Of a DNA stretch of 48,078 nt, positions 35,436 to 45,130 are shown piece by piece (positions within the stretch are counted from its first letter, which is position 1; the number at the start of each line of letters is the position of its first letter). The notes below the pieces were generated by a model, which made no database searches, was not told where the DNA came from, and worked only from the letters and a program-made list of their open reading frames with translations. Source of the DNA: an uncultured Prevotella sp. (GTDB lineage: Bacteria > Bacteroidota > Bacteroidia > Bacteroidales > Bacteroidaceae); the NCBI GenBank assembly GCA_946998295.1, contig CAMPYS010000011.1, forward strand, positions 1-48,078, written 5' to 3'. The position numbers and the translations under genes were made by a program.

Positions 35436-36128
35436 ATGTCAGAACTTAAAGATTTATATGCATTATTAAAGGTGTTGCGTGACCCTAAACCTACTAAAAA
35501 TGAAAAACTTTCAGTAGAAGAGAAATATGTAGAGAAAATAGATAGACTTGAGGAGAAAATAATAACTAATGATATACTTCCTGCATTAAGTCAAAACATA
35601 GAACCACACCTAAAAGAGATACAGCGAGAATTATTACTTGTAGTAGAGTACCACCCAAATAAACCTATTAGTGTAGCCTTATCACGAAATACAAAGATAA
35701 GTGAGATATATGGTGCGAAAACATTAACTCCACGCGAAGCTGTCCCAATTAATATACCCAAACCTAACCCCGAGCCAAATATACCAACCCGAACTGTTAC
35801 GAATAAGACAAAAGGTTTACGTGTAACTTTTGCTAATGGTGATGTAATTTGCTGCAAATTTGCTATTGATACATTTATTCAAACAATAAAGAAGATAGGA
35901 TTTGAGCGAGTAGCTAAAATAGGTATAATGCACTCTGGGATACCTCTTGTTGGAAGGGAAAAAACTAATATAATAAGACGTTCAGGCTACTTACCACAGC
36001 ACTATATAGATGGTTGGTATGTGTTTTCAAATACCAGCAATGAAGAGAAAAAAAAAGATTTAATGCGTATTTCAGATGCCTATGATTTAAAATTAAAGTT
36101 GGAAGAGGTAAAACCCGAAAGAAAATAA
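35436..36128 (+). CDS. Uncharacterised cytoplasmic protein
   Basis: A 230-residue protein without a signal peptide. Residues 1-70 are helical and charged (KLSVEEKYVEKIDRLEEKI), likely a coiled coil. Residues 85-120 are a proline-rich linker (INIPKPNPEPNIPTRT). Residues 125-230 form a compact domain: KGLRVTFANGDVICCKFAID, then TFIQTIKKIGFERVAKIGI, ending in a charged helix. This reads like a small beta-hairpin plus helix module that recurs at the C-terminus of uncharacterised bacterial proteins, which I cannot name. It is probably co-transcribed with the outer-membrane barrel gene 20 nt downstream. DNA binding or a regulatory role is possible but unsupported. Confidence 0.7.
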   Translation: MSELKDLYALLKVLRDPKPTKNEKLSVEEKYVEKIDRLEEKIITNDILPALSQNIEPHLKEIQRELLLVVEYHPNKPISVALSRNTKISEIYGAKTLTPREAVPINIPKPNPEPNIPTRTVTNKTKGLRVTFANGDVICCKFAIDTFIQTIKKIGFERVAKIGIMHSGIPLVGREKTNIIRRSGYLPQHYIDGWYVFSNTSNEEKKKDLMRISDAYDLKLKLEEVKPERK

Positions 36129-36148
36129 AAAAATAACTTAAAATAACT

Positions 36149-37183
36149 ATGAATTGCAAACTAACATTTTTATCAATATTATTATCTTTTTTTAGTATAT
36201 TTACTTCAATAGCCCAAACAACAAAGCCTGTAAATCTTGAATTTGAGGCACGTGGAGACTATAAATGTGTAACTGTTGATGGAACAAAACAGAAAAACGA
36301 ATCAGGATTTAAAGGAAATATAGTTAATATAATCTTAAAAGGAGATATTAATTCAAAATTTTCTTATGGATTTCGTAACCGTATGAATAAAATGAATACT
36401 GACAATACCTTTTTTGATGCTACAGATTGGTTATATCTTAAATATAAACCTACAAAAGAAATTTCTATACTTGCAGGTAAATATATTGTTTTAGTAGCAG
36501 GTTGGGAATTGCTTCCTGCTCCAATAGACTGTTATGCTCTCTCTGAATTTTGTTATGGTTTTCCTTGTTACCAATGGGGCGTAGTAGCAGAATATACAAC
36601 ACCAAATAAAAAAAACACTTTTTCTGCACAAATATGCCAAAGTCCCTATGAAAAGGAATATAAACAGCTTACAGGTAAAGCTGCAGATATGTATGCCTAT
36701 AATACAACATGGACAGCAAATTATGGAATTATAGAACCATATTGCTCTGTTAATTTTATGGAATATGCCCCTAATAAGTTTATAAATTACCTATCACTTT
36801 GTGGTAAAATTCATATAGCTGATAATGTTCAATTAGAGTTAGATTATTGGAATAGAGCAACTTCAAAACACACCTATTTGGGAAAAGATTATTCAGTTGT
36901 AGGTCAACTCTCATATCAACCATCAACAAAATGGAATATATTTGCAAAAACAAGTTATGAAGTAAATAAATCAGGTACAGACGCAGATTATGCTGTTCAA
37001 AATGGTACAGAGTTAACTCGTATTAGTGGAGGTGTAGAATACTACCCTTTGAAAAATAAGAACATACGTATACATGGTAACTATAGTTACTCTTTTGGTA
37101 AAAATAGCAATCCTAATGGCGAGGTTAAAGACAAGATGTCTTATGTCAATATAGGAGTCACTTGGAGAGGTAAAGTATTATAG
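36149..37183 (+). CDS. Outer-membrane beta-barrel protein (porin-like)
   Basis: A 344-residue exported protein with a signal peptide at 1-22 (FLSILLSFFSIFTSIAQ). The mature part is made of alternating aromatic/polar beta strands separated by short turns (KFSYGFRNRMN, WLYLKYKPTKEISILAGKY, WTANYGIIEPYCSVNF, WNIFAKTSYEVN), ending in a strand YVNIGVTWRGKVL. The pattern resembles phosphate-selective porin O/P-type or related barrels of Bacteroidota, though the C-terminal residue is Leu rather than Phe. Substrate unknown. It follows the 230-residue gene by 20 nt. Confidence 0.75.
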   Translation: MNCKLTFLSILLSFFSIFTSIAQTTKPVNLEFEARGDYKCVTVDGTKQKNESGFKGNIVNIILKGDINSKFSYGFRNRMNKMNTDNTFFDATDWLYLKYKPTKEISILAGKYIVLVAGWELLPAPIDCYALSEFCYGFPCYQWGVVAEYTTPNKKNTFSAQICQSPYEKEYKQLTGKAADMYAYNTTWTANYGIIEPYCSVNFMEYAPNKFINYLSLCGKIHIADNVQLELDYWNRATSKHTYLGKDYSVVGQLSYQPSTKWNIFAKTSYEVNKSGTDADYAVQNGTELTRISGGVEYYPLKNKNIRIHGNYSYSFGKNSNPNGEVKDKMSYVNIGVTWRGKVL

Positions 37184-37248
37184 TTAAAAATGCTTATTTC
37201 CTTTATATTTTAAATACATTTTTTCATAAAAGTCTATTAAATCTGTTG

Positions 37249-37256
37249 TAACTTTG
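37249..37256 (+). promoter_or_regulatory. -7 box of yitT-like/mnmA transcript
   Basis: TAACTTTG followed by C. The leader to the ATG at 37343 is about 80 nt. No clear TTG lies at the -33 position. Confidence 0.45.
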
Positions 37257-37342
37257 CATCCGCCTTAGTGAAGTTGCAATTACATTAAAAATAAAATACA
37301 CATAAAGACAAATAATAAAACAATCAATATACTTATATATTT

Positions 37343-38293
37343 ATGTATACACAAGAGCAAACAAAAGTATTGAAGGAGATTAAAGCCCTAATAAGTATTG
37401 CTGTAGCAATAATAGTTGCTGGTTACGGTTGGTGTGCTTTCATTTTGCCACATAAAATACCTATAGGAGGAGTGGCAGGAATATCATCAGTTATATCATG
37501 GGGTGCTAATATCGAATTAACATACCCTTATGTAGCTTTAAATGGTATTTTGTTATTAACAGCATTAAAGTTTTTAGGGTGGAGATTTTGTGTCCATACA
37601 ATATATTCTGTAGCCATTTTTAGTGTTTGTACAAAAGTTTTTCCAATGATACTGAAAGGAAATATTCTCTTTGCCGACGACCCATTTTTGTCCTGTGTAG
37701 TTGGTGGCCTTCTATTAGGTTTTGGTATTGGAATAGCTCTTCAATACAATGCTAGTACCGGAGGTTCAGATGTTGTTGCAGCAATGATAAGTAAAAACCA
37801 TGATGTTTCTTTAGGAAAGGTAATTTTAGCTTGTGATTTGATTATCATTAGTTCTGGTTATTTTGTTCTTCACAATTGGGAAAACATAATCTATGGCTAT
37901 ATAACATTATTTATAATGTCTGCCACAGTGGATTATGTTGTGAATGGTTTACGTGGTTCAGTACAATTCTTTGTTATTTCTGAACATTGGAAGCAAATAG
38001 GAGATGCCATTAACAATGATGTTCGAAGAGGTTGTACCCTTATAGATGCCCGTGGCTTTTATACAGGAAAAGAGTTAGGAATGTTATTTATTCTTGCTCG
38101 CCGTTCAGAAACTCAAAGTATATTTAGATTAATAAGCGATATAGATCCAAAAGCTTTTGTTTCTCAAAGTGCTGTTAATGGTGTTTATGGTTTAGGCTTT
38201 GAGCAAATGAAAGTAGGTAAACGTAAAAACATTTCCCAAACATCATCCACTATAAACAAGGATAAAGTTGCTATATCTGAAACAAATCAGTAA
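37343..38293 (+). CDS. YitT family membrane protein
   Basis: A 316-residue inner-membrane protein of the YitT family (DUF161 membrane part plus C-terminal DUF2179). About six hydrophobic helices occupy residues 15-200, with the conserved HKIPIGGVAGIS and ASTGGSDVVAAMISK stretches. A cytoplasmic DUF2179 domain follows (about 205-290: SVQFFVISEH, RGCTLIDARGFYTGKE, LGMLFILARRSE, PKAFVSQSAVNGVYG), related to small ligand-binding domains. The last 25 residues are polar and probably disordered. Transport function is presumed but not established. It lies 9 nt before mnmA and is likely co-transcribed with it. Confidence 0.87.
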   Translation: MYTQEQTKVLKEIKALISIAVAIIVAGYGWCAFILPHKIPIGGVAGISSVISWGANIELTYPYVALNGILLLTALKFLGWRFCVHTIYSVAIFSVCTKVFPMILKGNILFADDPFLSCVVGGLLLGFGIGIALQYNASTGGSDVVAAMISKNHDVSLGKVILACDLIIISSGYFVLHNWENIIYGYITLFIMSATVDYVVNGLRGSVQFFVISEHWKQIGDAINNDVRRGCTLIDARGFYTGKELGMLFILARRSETQSIFRLISDIDPKAFVSQSAVNGVYGLGFEQMKVGKRKNISQTSSTINKDKVAISETNQ

Positions 38294-38302
38294 TTTTGCT
38301 GA

Positions 38303-39406
38303 ATGGAGTATAATGAAATAAAAGATAAGCGTATAGCTGTTTTGTTGTCTGGTGGTGTAGATAGCTCTGTTGTTGTTTATGAATTTGCCCAATTAGGGCT
38401 TCACCCAGATTGTTTTTATATCAAAATAGGTCCAAAAGAGAAAGAGGACTGGGACTGTAATTCTGAAGAAGACTTGGAGATGGCTACATCTGTTGCTAAG
38501 CGTTACAATTGTAATCTTGAGGTAATAGATTGTCACGAAGAATATTGGAACCAAGTTACTAAATATACAATGGATAAGGTAAAAGCAGGTTTTACTCCTA
38601 ATCCAGATGTTATGTGTAATAGATTGATAAAATTTGGAGCTTTTGATGCTAAAAAAGGTCATTGTTATGACCTTATAGCAACAGGCCATTATGCACAGAC
38701 AAAAAATATCAATGGTAAGAAGTGGTTATGTACAAGTCCTGATTTAGTAAAAGACCAAACAGATTTTCTTGCCCAAATATATAATTGGCAATTACAAAAA
38801 GCCCTATTTCCTATAGGTCATTATTGCAAAGATGAAGTGCGTGAGATTGCAGAACGCGAAGGTCTTATTAATGCAAAACGAAAAGACTCACAAGGCATCT
38901 GTTTTCTTGGAAACATTAATTATAATGAATACATTTATCGTTATTTAGGCGAGAATGAAGGAGATATAATAGAGATAGAAACAGGCACTAAAATAGGCAA
39001 ACACAAAGGTCTATGGTTTCACACAATAGGACAACGAAAAGGTTTAGGATTAGGCGGTGGTCCATGGTTTGTAGTTAAGAAAGATACAAATAAAAACATT
39101 CTTTACGTTAGTCATGGCTATGACCCTGCTGCAGCTTATAAAAAAGATTTTCTAATACATTCAATACATTGGCTCACAGAAAGCCCTATAAAATGTGAGG
39201 GGAAGGTTCAATCTTCATTCTTACCAATAACATTTAAAATACGACATACACCAGAATTTCATACAGGGACAATAGAATTTAAAGACAATAAAACAATAAT
39301 CCATTCAGAAGATAAAATACATGGAGTAGCACCGGGACAGTTTTGTGTTATCTATGATAACGAACATTACAGGTGTTTTGGCTCTGCAGAAATAACAATC
39401 GAATAA
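38303..39406 (+). CDS. mnmA: tRNA-uridine 2-thiolase MnmA
   Basis: Thiolates U34 of tRNA-Lys, tRNA-Glu and tRNA-Gln at position 2, using ATP and a relayed sulfur. The 367-residue product has the PP-loop SGGVDSS at 16-22, NPDVMCNRLIKFG with catalytic Cys105, ATGHYAQ and DSQGICFLG with Cys200, the second cysteine of the disulfide relay. The C-terminal beta domain includes HTIGQRKGLGLGGGPWFV and the PGQFCVIYD end. Bacteroidota often carry more than one MnmA-like gene, so another copy may exist elsewhere. A strong terminator follows. Confidence 0.92.
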   Translation: MEYNEIKDKRIAVLLSGGVDSSVVVYEFAQLGLHPDCFYIKIGPKEKEDWDCNSEEDLEMATSVAKRYNCNLEVIDCHEEYWNQVTKYTMDKVKAGFTPNPDVMCNRLIKFGAFDAKKGHCYDLIATGHYAQTKNINGKKWLCTSPDLVKDQTDFLAQIYNWQLQKALFPIGHYCKDEVREIAEREGLINAKRKDSQGICFLGNINYNEYIYRYLGENEGDIIEIETGTKIGKHKGLWFHTIGQRKGLGLGGGPWFVVKKDTNKNILYVSHGYDPAAAYKKDFLIHSIHWLTESPIKCEGKVQSSFLPITFKIRHTPEFHTGTIEFKDNKTIIHSEDKIHGVAPGQFCVIYDNEHYRCFGSAEITIE

Positions 39407-39435
39407 GAAATTATACATATATATATAGTTTAATT

Positions 39436-39469
39436 AGTGTTATAGACAAATTAGCCTATAACACTTTTT
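39436..39469 (+). terminator. Terminator of the yitT-like/mnmA transcript
   Basis: A perfect 10-bp stem (AGTGTTATAG at 39436-39445 with 39456-39465), a 10-nt loop and a run of T. Confidence 0.85.
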
Positions 39470-39490
39470 ATATATACTTAAATATAGGTA

Positions 39491-39521
39491 TTGTAAAAAT
39501 TTATATAAATAACTATTTTTG
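39491..39521 (+). promoter_or_regulatory. Promoter of the 270-residue exported protein gene
   Basis: TTG at 39491-39493, a 20-nt spacer and TATTTTTG at 39514-39521. The -33 context GGTATTGTAA is the same as at the flavodoxin promoter. Confidence 0.6.
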
Positions 39522-39558
39522 TACCAATAATAAACCTTACTAAAATATATAATTAACA

Positions 39559-40371
39559 ATGAAACAATTAAAAAAGATTTTATCTACCAGTGTATTACTA
39601 TTTTGTTGTATATTATCAGTACAGTCTAATAATAAAATGTTATTTAGCATATCTACAGCAAAGACAGTAGGACAAACAATATATCCAAATATTAATATAG
39701 CAGAGGGTAAACGTTGTAATATAACAGTTGATAGAGGAGATGGTCAAATAGTAGAATTTGAACAAGGTAACTATTCTTATGTTGATGTAAAAGGTAAAAC
39801 CTTAACCTTTTATTGTGACCATCCAGAGAACATTACATTTATTAATGTTAGTTTTTCAAAAGCAATAGCATTAGATTTCAGTGGTGCTATTGCTTGCAAA
39901 GAAATAAATATGTTTGCCAATCAACTATCAGCTGAAGCGATGAAAGCTTGTGTAGAATCGTTACCACAAACAACTAATGCAAAGATAACAGTTAAGCGTT
40001 TAGATTTCGATTTAGATAAAACCGTTGTGTACAAATCACATGTAAAGATTGCAAACTCAAAAGGTTGGACAGTATACGCTTTTAAAGATGTTGTAGAAAA
40101 AAAAGAACCATACCAAGGCGATGAAGCGGATAATATAAGTTATAACACCATTAGCAAAATTAAAACCTCTATTGATAAAGCAACTAAACAAATTATAGTG
40201 TTTTTACCAAATAAACAAAAATATCCTATAATGATGTATTCTATAGATGGATATAGACTTAAACCAAATATGATAACCAATGAAAATTCTATCCGCATAG
40301 ATTGCTCTAAACTTCCTAATTCTATATATATATTACGTATAAGTAGTTATATAAAAAAAATAAATTTCTAA
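39559..40371 (+). CDS. Exported protein with probable type IX-like C-terminal domain
   Basis: A 270-residue secreted protein. The signal peptide is about residues 1-23 (ILSTSVLLFCCILSVQS). The middle (about 30-175) is beta-rich with short repeats reminiscent of leucine-rich repeats (ITFINVSFSKAIALDF, KEINMFANQLSAEAMKACVE). The C-terminal 75 residues look like a type A type IX secretion sorting domain: a strand (KQIIVFLPN), YSIDGYRL, then IDCSKLPNSIYILRIS and a basic end. This tail is more canonical than the short modules on the other exported proteins here. No catalytic motif. It lies about 210 nt before the start of a giant adhesin-like gene, with no terminator seen between. Confidence 0.72.
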   Translation: MKQLKKILSTSVLLFCCILSVQSNNKMLFSISTAKTVGQTIYPNINIAEGKRCNITVDRGDGQIVEFEQGNYSYVDVKGKTLTFYCDHPENITFINVSFSKAIALDFSGAIACKEINMFANQLSAEAMKACVESLPQTTNAKITVKRLDFDLDKTVVYKSHVKIANSKGWTVYAFKDVVEKKEPYQGDEADNISYNTISKIKTSIDKATKQIIVFLPNKQKYPIMMYSIDGYRLKPNMITNENSIRIDCSKLPNSIYILRISSYIKKINF

Positions 40372-40583
40372 TATTTACCTGATAATTAAAAAATACTTTA
40401 TACATTTGTCAAAAATAAAATATACTTATTTAAAGCCTAAAATATAATTTCTCGTTTGTATAAATGTTTTGCGCACAACTAAATGACACCTTGCGCAACC
40501 AATAAATGATAAGTTTATGGCTATTAGAGGTAAGATTTATTGATCTCGGAAATCAAGAATTATCAATCAAAATAACCATATAT

Positions 40584-43500
40584 ATGAAAAATTTTACTCG
40601 CTGTTGCATATGCTTAATAGCCTTATGCTTTTCAGTTCAATCTTTTGCTCAACCTAAGCAAAGAAGAAATGTAAAGTCGGCACTTCCGACAAGATTTACA
40701 CAACATAAAGGTGAGCCAAAGAGCAAATTCTCCCTATTTGATCAAATGATGGAGAATAAAAAATTGTTTAACGTCAGTGCTTCTTATGGAAATACACTTT
40801 TAAAACCCTCTCCAATACTTACCACCTCTCGCAATGTTCAGTTATTATGTACCTATTTGGAAAATGACTATGGGCGTATTTCTTCTTTTTCACCTACTTC
40901 ACCAATTAAGCTAAACACATTAAAAACACTTGGCTTTGATGTTAAGTTCAATGCAGGTTCAGCACTTATAGGTAATAAATTTTACGGTATGAGTGTTGTT
41001 GAGCTTGCAGGTATGAAGATGTTAGATCTTTATATTTTTAATACCGAAACATGGGAGCAGGTAAACAATTCAACTTATGTTTATGACAAAGAACTATTGG
41101 CCACCGAAACAGCTAAAGACCCTTTAACCGATAAAGTCTTTGGCCAGTTTTTCAATTCCTCTATGACAGGGCTTGAGTTTGGTTTTATCAATTATGAAAC
41201 TAAGACCCGTACAACCATTAAAGCTACAACAAATCGTTATGTAGCTTTAGGTTATGCAAAAACAAATACTGTTTACGGTGTTGCTACTGATGGAAATTTA
41301 TATAAAATAGACCCAAATACAGGTAATGAAACATTAGTAGGTCCTACAGGTGTAAACATATTAACTTCAGCTGGAAAGTATTATGAGCAAAGTGGAGAAA
41401 TAGATCCTGTATCAGGGACATTCTATTGGACTGCTACAGATGCTTCCGAACAATCTAAACTTTACACAGTAGACCTTTCTACAGGTAAAGCCACAGAAGT
41501 AGCTCAATTACCCCATTCTTTAGTAGGACTTGCTATACCGGGTGCAGAATCTAAAGATAAAGCACCTGATAAAGTTAATAATGTATCAATATCATTTGAA
41601 AAAGCCAACTTGACGGGTAAGATAAAGTTCACAGCTCCAACAACAGCATACGATGGGACTACATTATCAGCCACAGAAGAGTTGACATGTATAATCTATG
41701 CAAATGATAAACAGATTGCCACTTGTAAGTTATTACCGGGTAAGGAAATAGAAAAAGAGGTAACAGTTAATGGCGGCATGAATAATTTTAAGATTATTGC
41801 TTCAAACTCTATAGGTAAAGGTGCTAAATATATTGAAAATATATGGGTTGGTTACGATGAGTTACAAGCACCAGAAAACATTACCCTTACTAAAAAAGAG
41901 AATTCAGGTAGTGCTGAAATAGTCTTAAATTGGGATGCTACAAATAAGCCTTTACATAATGGTTATGTTGGAGAAATAACATATAATATCTATCGTATAA
42001 AAAATGGTGAAACAACATTAGTTAGTGCTAAACAATCAGGCATAACCTACAAAGAAACATTAGTTCCAACAGAATTTAGTAATTACTATTATATTGTAGA
42101 GCCTGTAAATGGTTATGTGAAAGGTGAAGAAATAGAATCAGAAAATTTCTTTTTCGGTAAGCCATATGAGCCTACATATACAGAAACGTTTGATACTCAA
42201 AATAGTAGTTATCCATATATAAAAATAAATCGTGTTCAAGGAAGCTATAACGATTGGGAATGGGATTCAGACGGTAAATATATGAAATGTAGTGCCAGCC
42301 TTAAACCAAAAAGCGACAATTGGTTAATATCCCCACCTATACATTTAAAAGCAGGGTACACTTATTTTATTAAATATGATGTTTTGACACCAGCCGCTTA
42401 TACAGAGAAGTTAGAAGTAAAATTAGGTAAAGACGTCATTGAGGACGAAACAAAACTTAATAAAGAACTACTTCCAGTAACTACTTTTGCAGGTAAAACA
42501 AATGAAACACATAAGTATGAACATGAAATAACAGTTACAGAAGACGGTAACTATAGTATAGGTTTTCATTATGTTTCAGAAAAGAATTCATACTTTTTAG
42601 GTGTTGATAATTTTAAAGTTGAAGTAAGTGCTTCACCTCTATCACCTGCTACAGTTACAGATTTAGTTGCAGAAACAGAACCAAGTGGATTAGAACAAGC
42701 TATAATAACATTTAAAGCACCTACTAAAAATAATAAAGGAGACGAGCTAACAGCTATAACTAAGATAGAGGTTAAATCTGACGATAGATTAGTAGAAACT
42801 GTAAAGCCTGCAATACCCGGTAAAAAATATATTGTAACGGACAAGAATGCCAAGTATGGTGAAAACACTTATACAATAATAGCATATAACGAGAAAGGAG
42901 TAGGAAAGCGAGCAACTGTTACTGTTAAAGTGGGACAGGATAAGCCCACAGGAGTTAATAACCTACAGACAATAGACCAATTAAATTCGCTTAAACTTTC
43001 ATGGGATGCACCAAAACCAGCTAACGGTGGAGTTCTTAACCCTGCTGGAGTTTGGTGTAATATATACCGTATTAAATCTGCTTCTGAGATAGAAGAAATT
43101 GGTAAGAGTGAAAAAGGTGCAACAGAGTATGTTATAAACGATTTCAAAACATATCAAGGAGCTCAATACATTAGCTATTGGGGTGTTGTTCCTAAAAATG
43201 CAACAGGAAGTGGTGATATGAAAATTAAATCCATATTAGTAGGTAAACCTTACCAAATGCCTTACCATCGCAGTTTTGCAAATGCTACAGATGAAAATAT
43301 GTTTATGGCAGGAATACCATCACCTGAAAAAGATGAGTGGATAATGTTAAAAGGTGAGTCTTCTGATAATGATAATGGTTGTCTGTCCTTTGATCCAAAG
43401 AAAAAAGGAACTGCCATGATAATGTTAGGCAAAATAAGTCTTCGTGGAGCTGTGAAACCAAAATTGATTTTTGACTACAAATGTGAGGCAGGAGCTAAAC

Positions 43501-45038
43501 GTAAGTTGCTTATAATAGCACACCCGATGAATGGTAAACCTACTGTACTTGTTAAGAAAGATTTTGCAACAGAAACTACTAAATCTAATCAATGGCAAAG
43601 GGCAGTAGTTGAAGTACCTACAGAATTAACAAAAGTAAATTACATAAACTTTACTATTATTGGCGATGCAACAGAGGAGCAAGCAGACAAGCCTATATAT
43701 ATAGATAATATTCATTTTATAGACCCATTACCAACAGATGGTGAAATAAAACTAAATGCTTCGCCTTTTGCAAAGAAAGGTCATAAGATAACTGTTAATG
43801 CAAAAGTTACAAATTTAGGAGACAACAATATTGATAGTAAAGCTACAATTAAGCTATATGCTAATGGTAATGAAGTTGCAAGCACACAATTAACTAAAGT
43901 TCTTAAAACAACAGATTTTGAAACAGTTGCACTATCTTTCCAAACATCACTAAAAGATAATAAACAAAAAATAGACCTTAGAGCTGAAGTATCAATACCT
44001 AATGATGTTGATAAGAAAAATAATATTAGTTCAAGTGTTATTACTTTTGTTAAGCATGATGTTCCGCAACCTCAAAATCTTAAAATAACCAATACTAATA
44101 GTTCCTCTGTTGCTATGACGTGGCAAGCGCCAAACATAGAAACACCTACTATAACAGAAGATTTTGAAAGTTATTCACCATGGTCTACATCTATGGGAGA
44201 ATGGACACTTGTGGACAGAGATAAGGGATATGCTGTTTCTTTAGACCCTGAAAACTTTTCTTTCCCTAATAATCGTAAACAGTTTGCCTTTCTTGTAGCA
44301 AAACCTAACGATTATCCTAACAGTAAATATTATAAACATATCAAATCTCATTCTGGAGAAAAAGCTGCAATGTCCTTTATACAAGTGGCTAACTTGTCTA
44401 AAGCGATACCTATGCAAGCTGACAACTGGATAATAAGCCCTATTTTACCGGGTAAAGCTCAAACTATCAATTTCTGGGTTAAGAATATAGCTAAATTTGG
44501 GGAAACATTTGAGATACTTTATTCAAAAGGTATATCTGCTAATAACATTAATGAGTTCTTAAAACTTGGCAAGCCACAAACTATAGCAACGGGACAATGG
44601 ACTAATATCACTGTTGATATTCCTGAAGGTACAAGATTCTTTGCAATAAGGCAAATTACATCTGCAAGAACTGTAACGATGTTTATGATAGACGATATAA
44701 CATATACAAAGGGAAACACACCTATTGCTTATAATATTTACCGTGATGGAATATTGGTTGGTAGTAGTTCTACTACTTCTTTTAAGGAAGTTAATTCAAT
44801 ATCTGACGGTAAACACACGTATAGCCTATCGGCTGTATATGCAGACGGAAAAGAATCTGAGCCTATAGATGTGGACGTTGTTACTGCTATAAATAATATT
44901 AATAATAATAAATCTTGTTTTGATGTTTACACATTAGATGGAGTGTTGTTACTACGTAATGCTAATAGTATAAACTCTTTAAAACAAGGAGTATATATTA
45001 TTAATGGTAAAAAAGTAGTGATAACTAACAATAAATAA
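40584..45038 (+). CDS. Large surface adhesin-like protein with three choice-of-anchor-J/cleaved-adhesin domains
   Basis: A 1484-residue exported protein. I choose the ATG at 40584 because it gives a clean signal peptide (MKNFTRCCICLIALCFSVQS then FAQ); an in-frame ATG at 40506 would bury that signal behind 26 residues. Residues 60-300 look like beta-propeller-type repeats (YKIDPNTGNETLVG, LYTVDLSTGKATEV). Fibronectin III-like domains then alternate with three jelly-roll domains at about 530-680, 890-1045 and 1190-1375; the first and third carry the marker phrases DNWLISPPI and DNWIISPIL, with VDNF or IDDI ends. These resemble the cleaved-adhesin domains of Porphyromonas gingipains, but no protease domain is present. 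The C-terminus repeats the shared tail (VYTLDG, then QGVYIINGKKVVI). Likely role: adhesion or binding of host macromolecules (inference). Confidence 0.85.
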   Translation: MKNFTRCCICLIALCFSVQSFAQPKQRRNVKSALPTRFTQHKGEPKSKFSLFDQMMENKKLFNVSASYGNTLLKPSPILTTSRNVQLLCTYLENDYGRISSFSPTSPIKLNTLKTLGFDVKFNAGSALIGNKFYGMSVVELAGMKMLDLYIFNTETWEQVNNSTYVYDKELLATETAKDPLTDKVFGQFFNSSMTGLEFGFINYETKTRTTIKATTNRYVALGYAKTNTVYGVATDGNLYKIDPNTGNETLVGPTGVNILTSAGKYYEQSGEIDPVSGTFYWTATDASEQSKLYTVDLSTGKATEVAQLPHSLVGLAIPGAESKDKAPDKVNNVSISFEKANLTGKIKFTAPTTAYDGTTLSATEELTCIIYANDKQIATCKLLPGKEIEKEVTVNGGMNNFKIIASNSIGKGAKYIENIWVGYDELQAPENITLTKKENSGSAEIVLNWDATNKPLHNGYVGEITYNIYRIKNGETTLVSAKQSGITYKETLVPTEFSNYYYIVEPVNGYVKGEEIESENFFFGKPYEPTYTETFDTQNSSYPYIKINRVQGSYNDWEWDSDGKYMKCSASLKPKSDNWLISPPIHLKAGYTYFIKYDVLTPAAYTEKLEVKLGKDVIEDETKLNKELLPVTTFAGKTNETHKYEHEITVTEDGNYSIGFHYVSEKNSYFLGVDNFKVEVSASPLSPATVTDLVAETEPSGLEQAIITFKAPTKNNKGDELTAITKIEVKSDDRLVETVKPAIPGKKYIVTDKNAKYGENTYTIIAYNEKGVGKRATVTVKVGQDKPTGVNNLQTIDQLNSLKLSWDAPKPANGGVLNPAGVWCNIYRIKSASEIEEIGKSEKGATEYVINDFKTYQGAQYISYWGVVPKNATGSGDMKIKSILVGKPYQMPYHRSFANATDENMFMAGIPSPEKDEWIMLKGESSDNDNGCLSFDPKKKGTAMIMLGKISLRGAVKPKLIFDYKCEAGAKRKLLIIAHPMNGKPTVLVKKDFATETTKSNQWQRAVVEVPTELTKVNYINFTIIGDATEEQADKPIYIDNIHFIDPLPTDGEIKLNASPFAKKGHKITVNAKVTNLGDNNIDSKATIKLYANGNEVASTQLTKVLKTTDFETVALSFQTSLKDNKQKIDLRAEVSIPNDVDKKNNISSSVITFVKHDVPQPQNLKITNTNSSSVAMTWQAPNIETPTITEDFESYSPWSTSMGEWTLVDRDKGYAVSLDPENFSFPNNRKQFAFLVAKPNDYPNSKYYKHIKSHSGEKAAMSFIQVANLSKAIPMQADNWIISPILPGKAQTINFWVKNIAKFGETFEILYSKGISANNINEFLKLGKPQTIATGQWTNITVDIPEGTRFFAIRQITSARTVTMFMIDDITYTKGNTPIAYNIYRDGILVGSSSTTSFKEVNSISDGKHTYSLSAVYADGKESEPIDVDVVTAINNINNNKSCFDVYTLDGVLLLRNANSINSLKQGVYIINGKKVVITNNK

Positions 45039-45055
45039 ATAAAATAGATAAAGAC

Positions 45056-45101
45056 GCAGAGAAGTGTATGGGTTAATCTCTCAACTTAACGACTTCTCTG
45101 C
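45056..45101 (+). promoter_or_regulatory. Hairpin between the adhesin and C10 protease genes
   Basis: GCAGAGAAGT at 45056-45065 pairs perfectly with 45092-45101, and an inner GTTAA/TTAAC stem lies inside. It is followed by a run of ten A (45112-45121), not T, so on the plus strand it is a poor terminator. It may be an RNA structure within a two-gene transcript. Confidence 0.5.
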
Positions 45102-45130
45102 TAGATCTAAGAAAAAAAAAAGAGAACAAA

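Noticed and set aside
40506..40583. Upstream in-frame ATG extending the adhesin-like protein by 26 residues
   Set aside because: It would place charged residues ahead of a clean signal peptide; the ATG at 40584 fits export.
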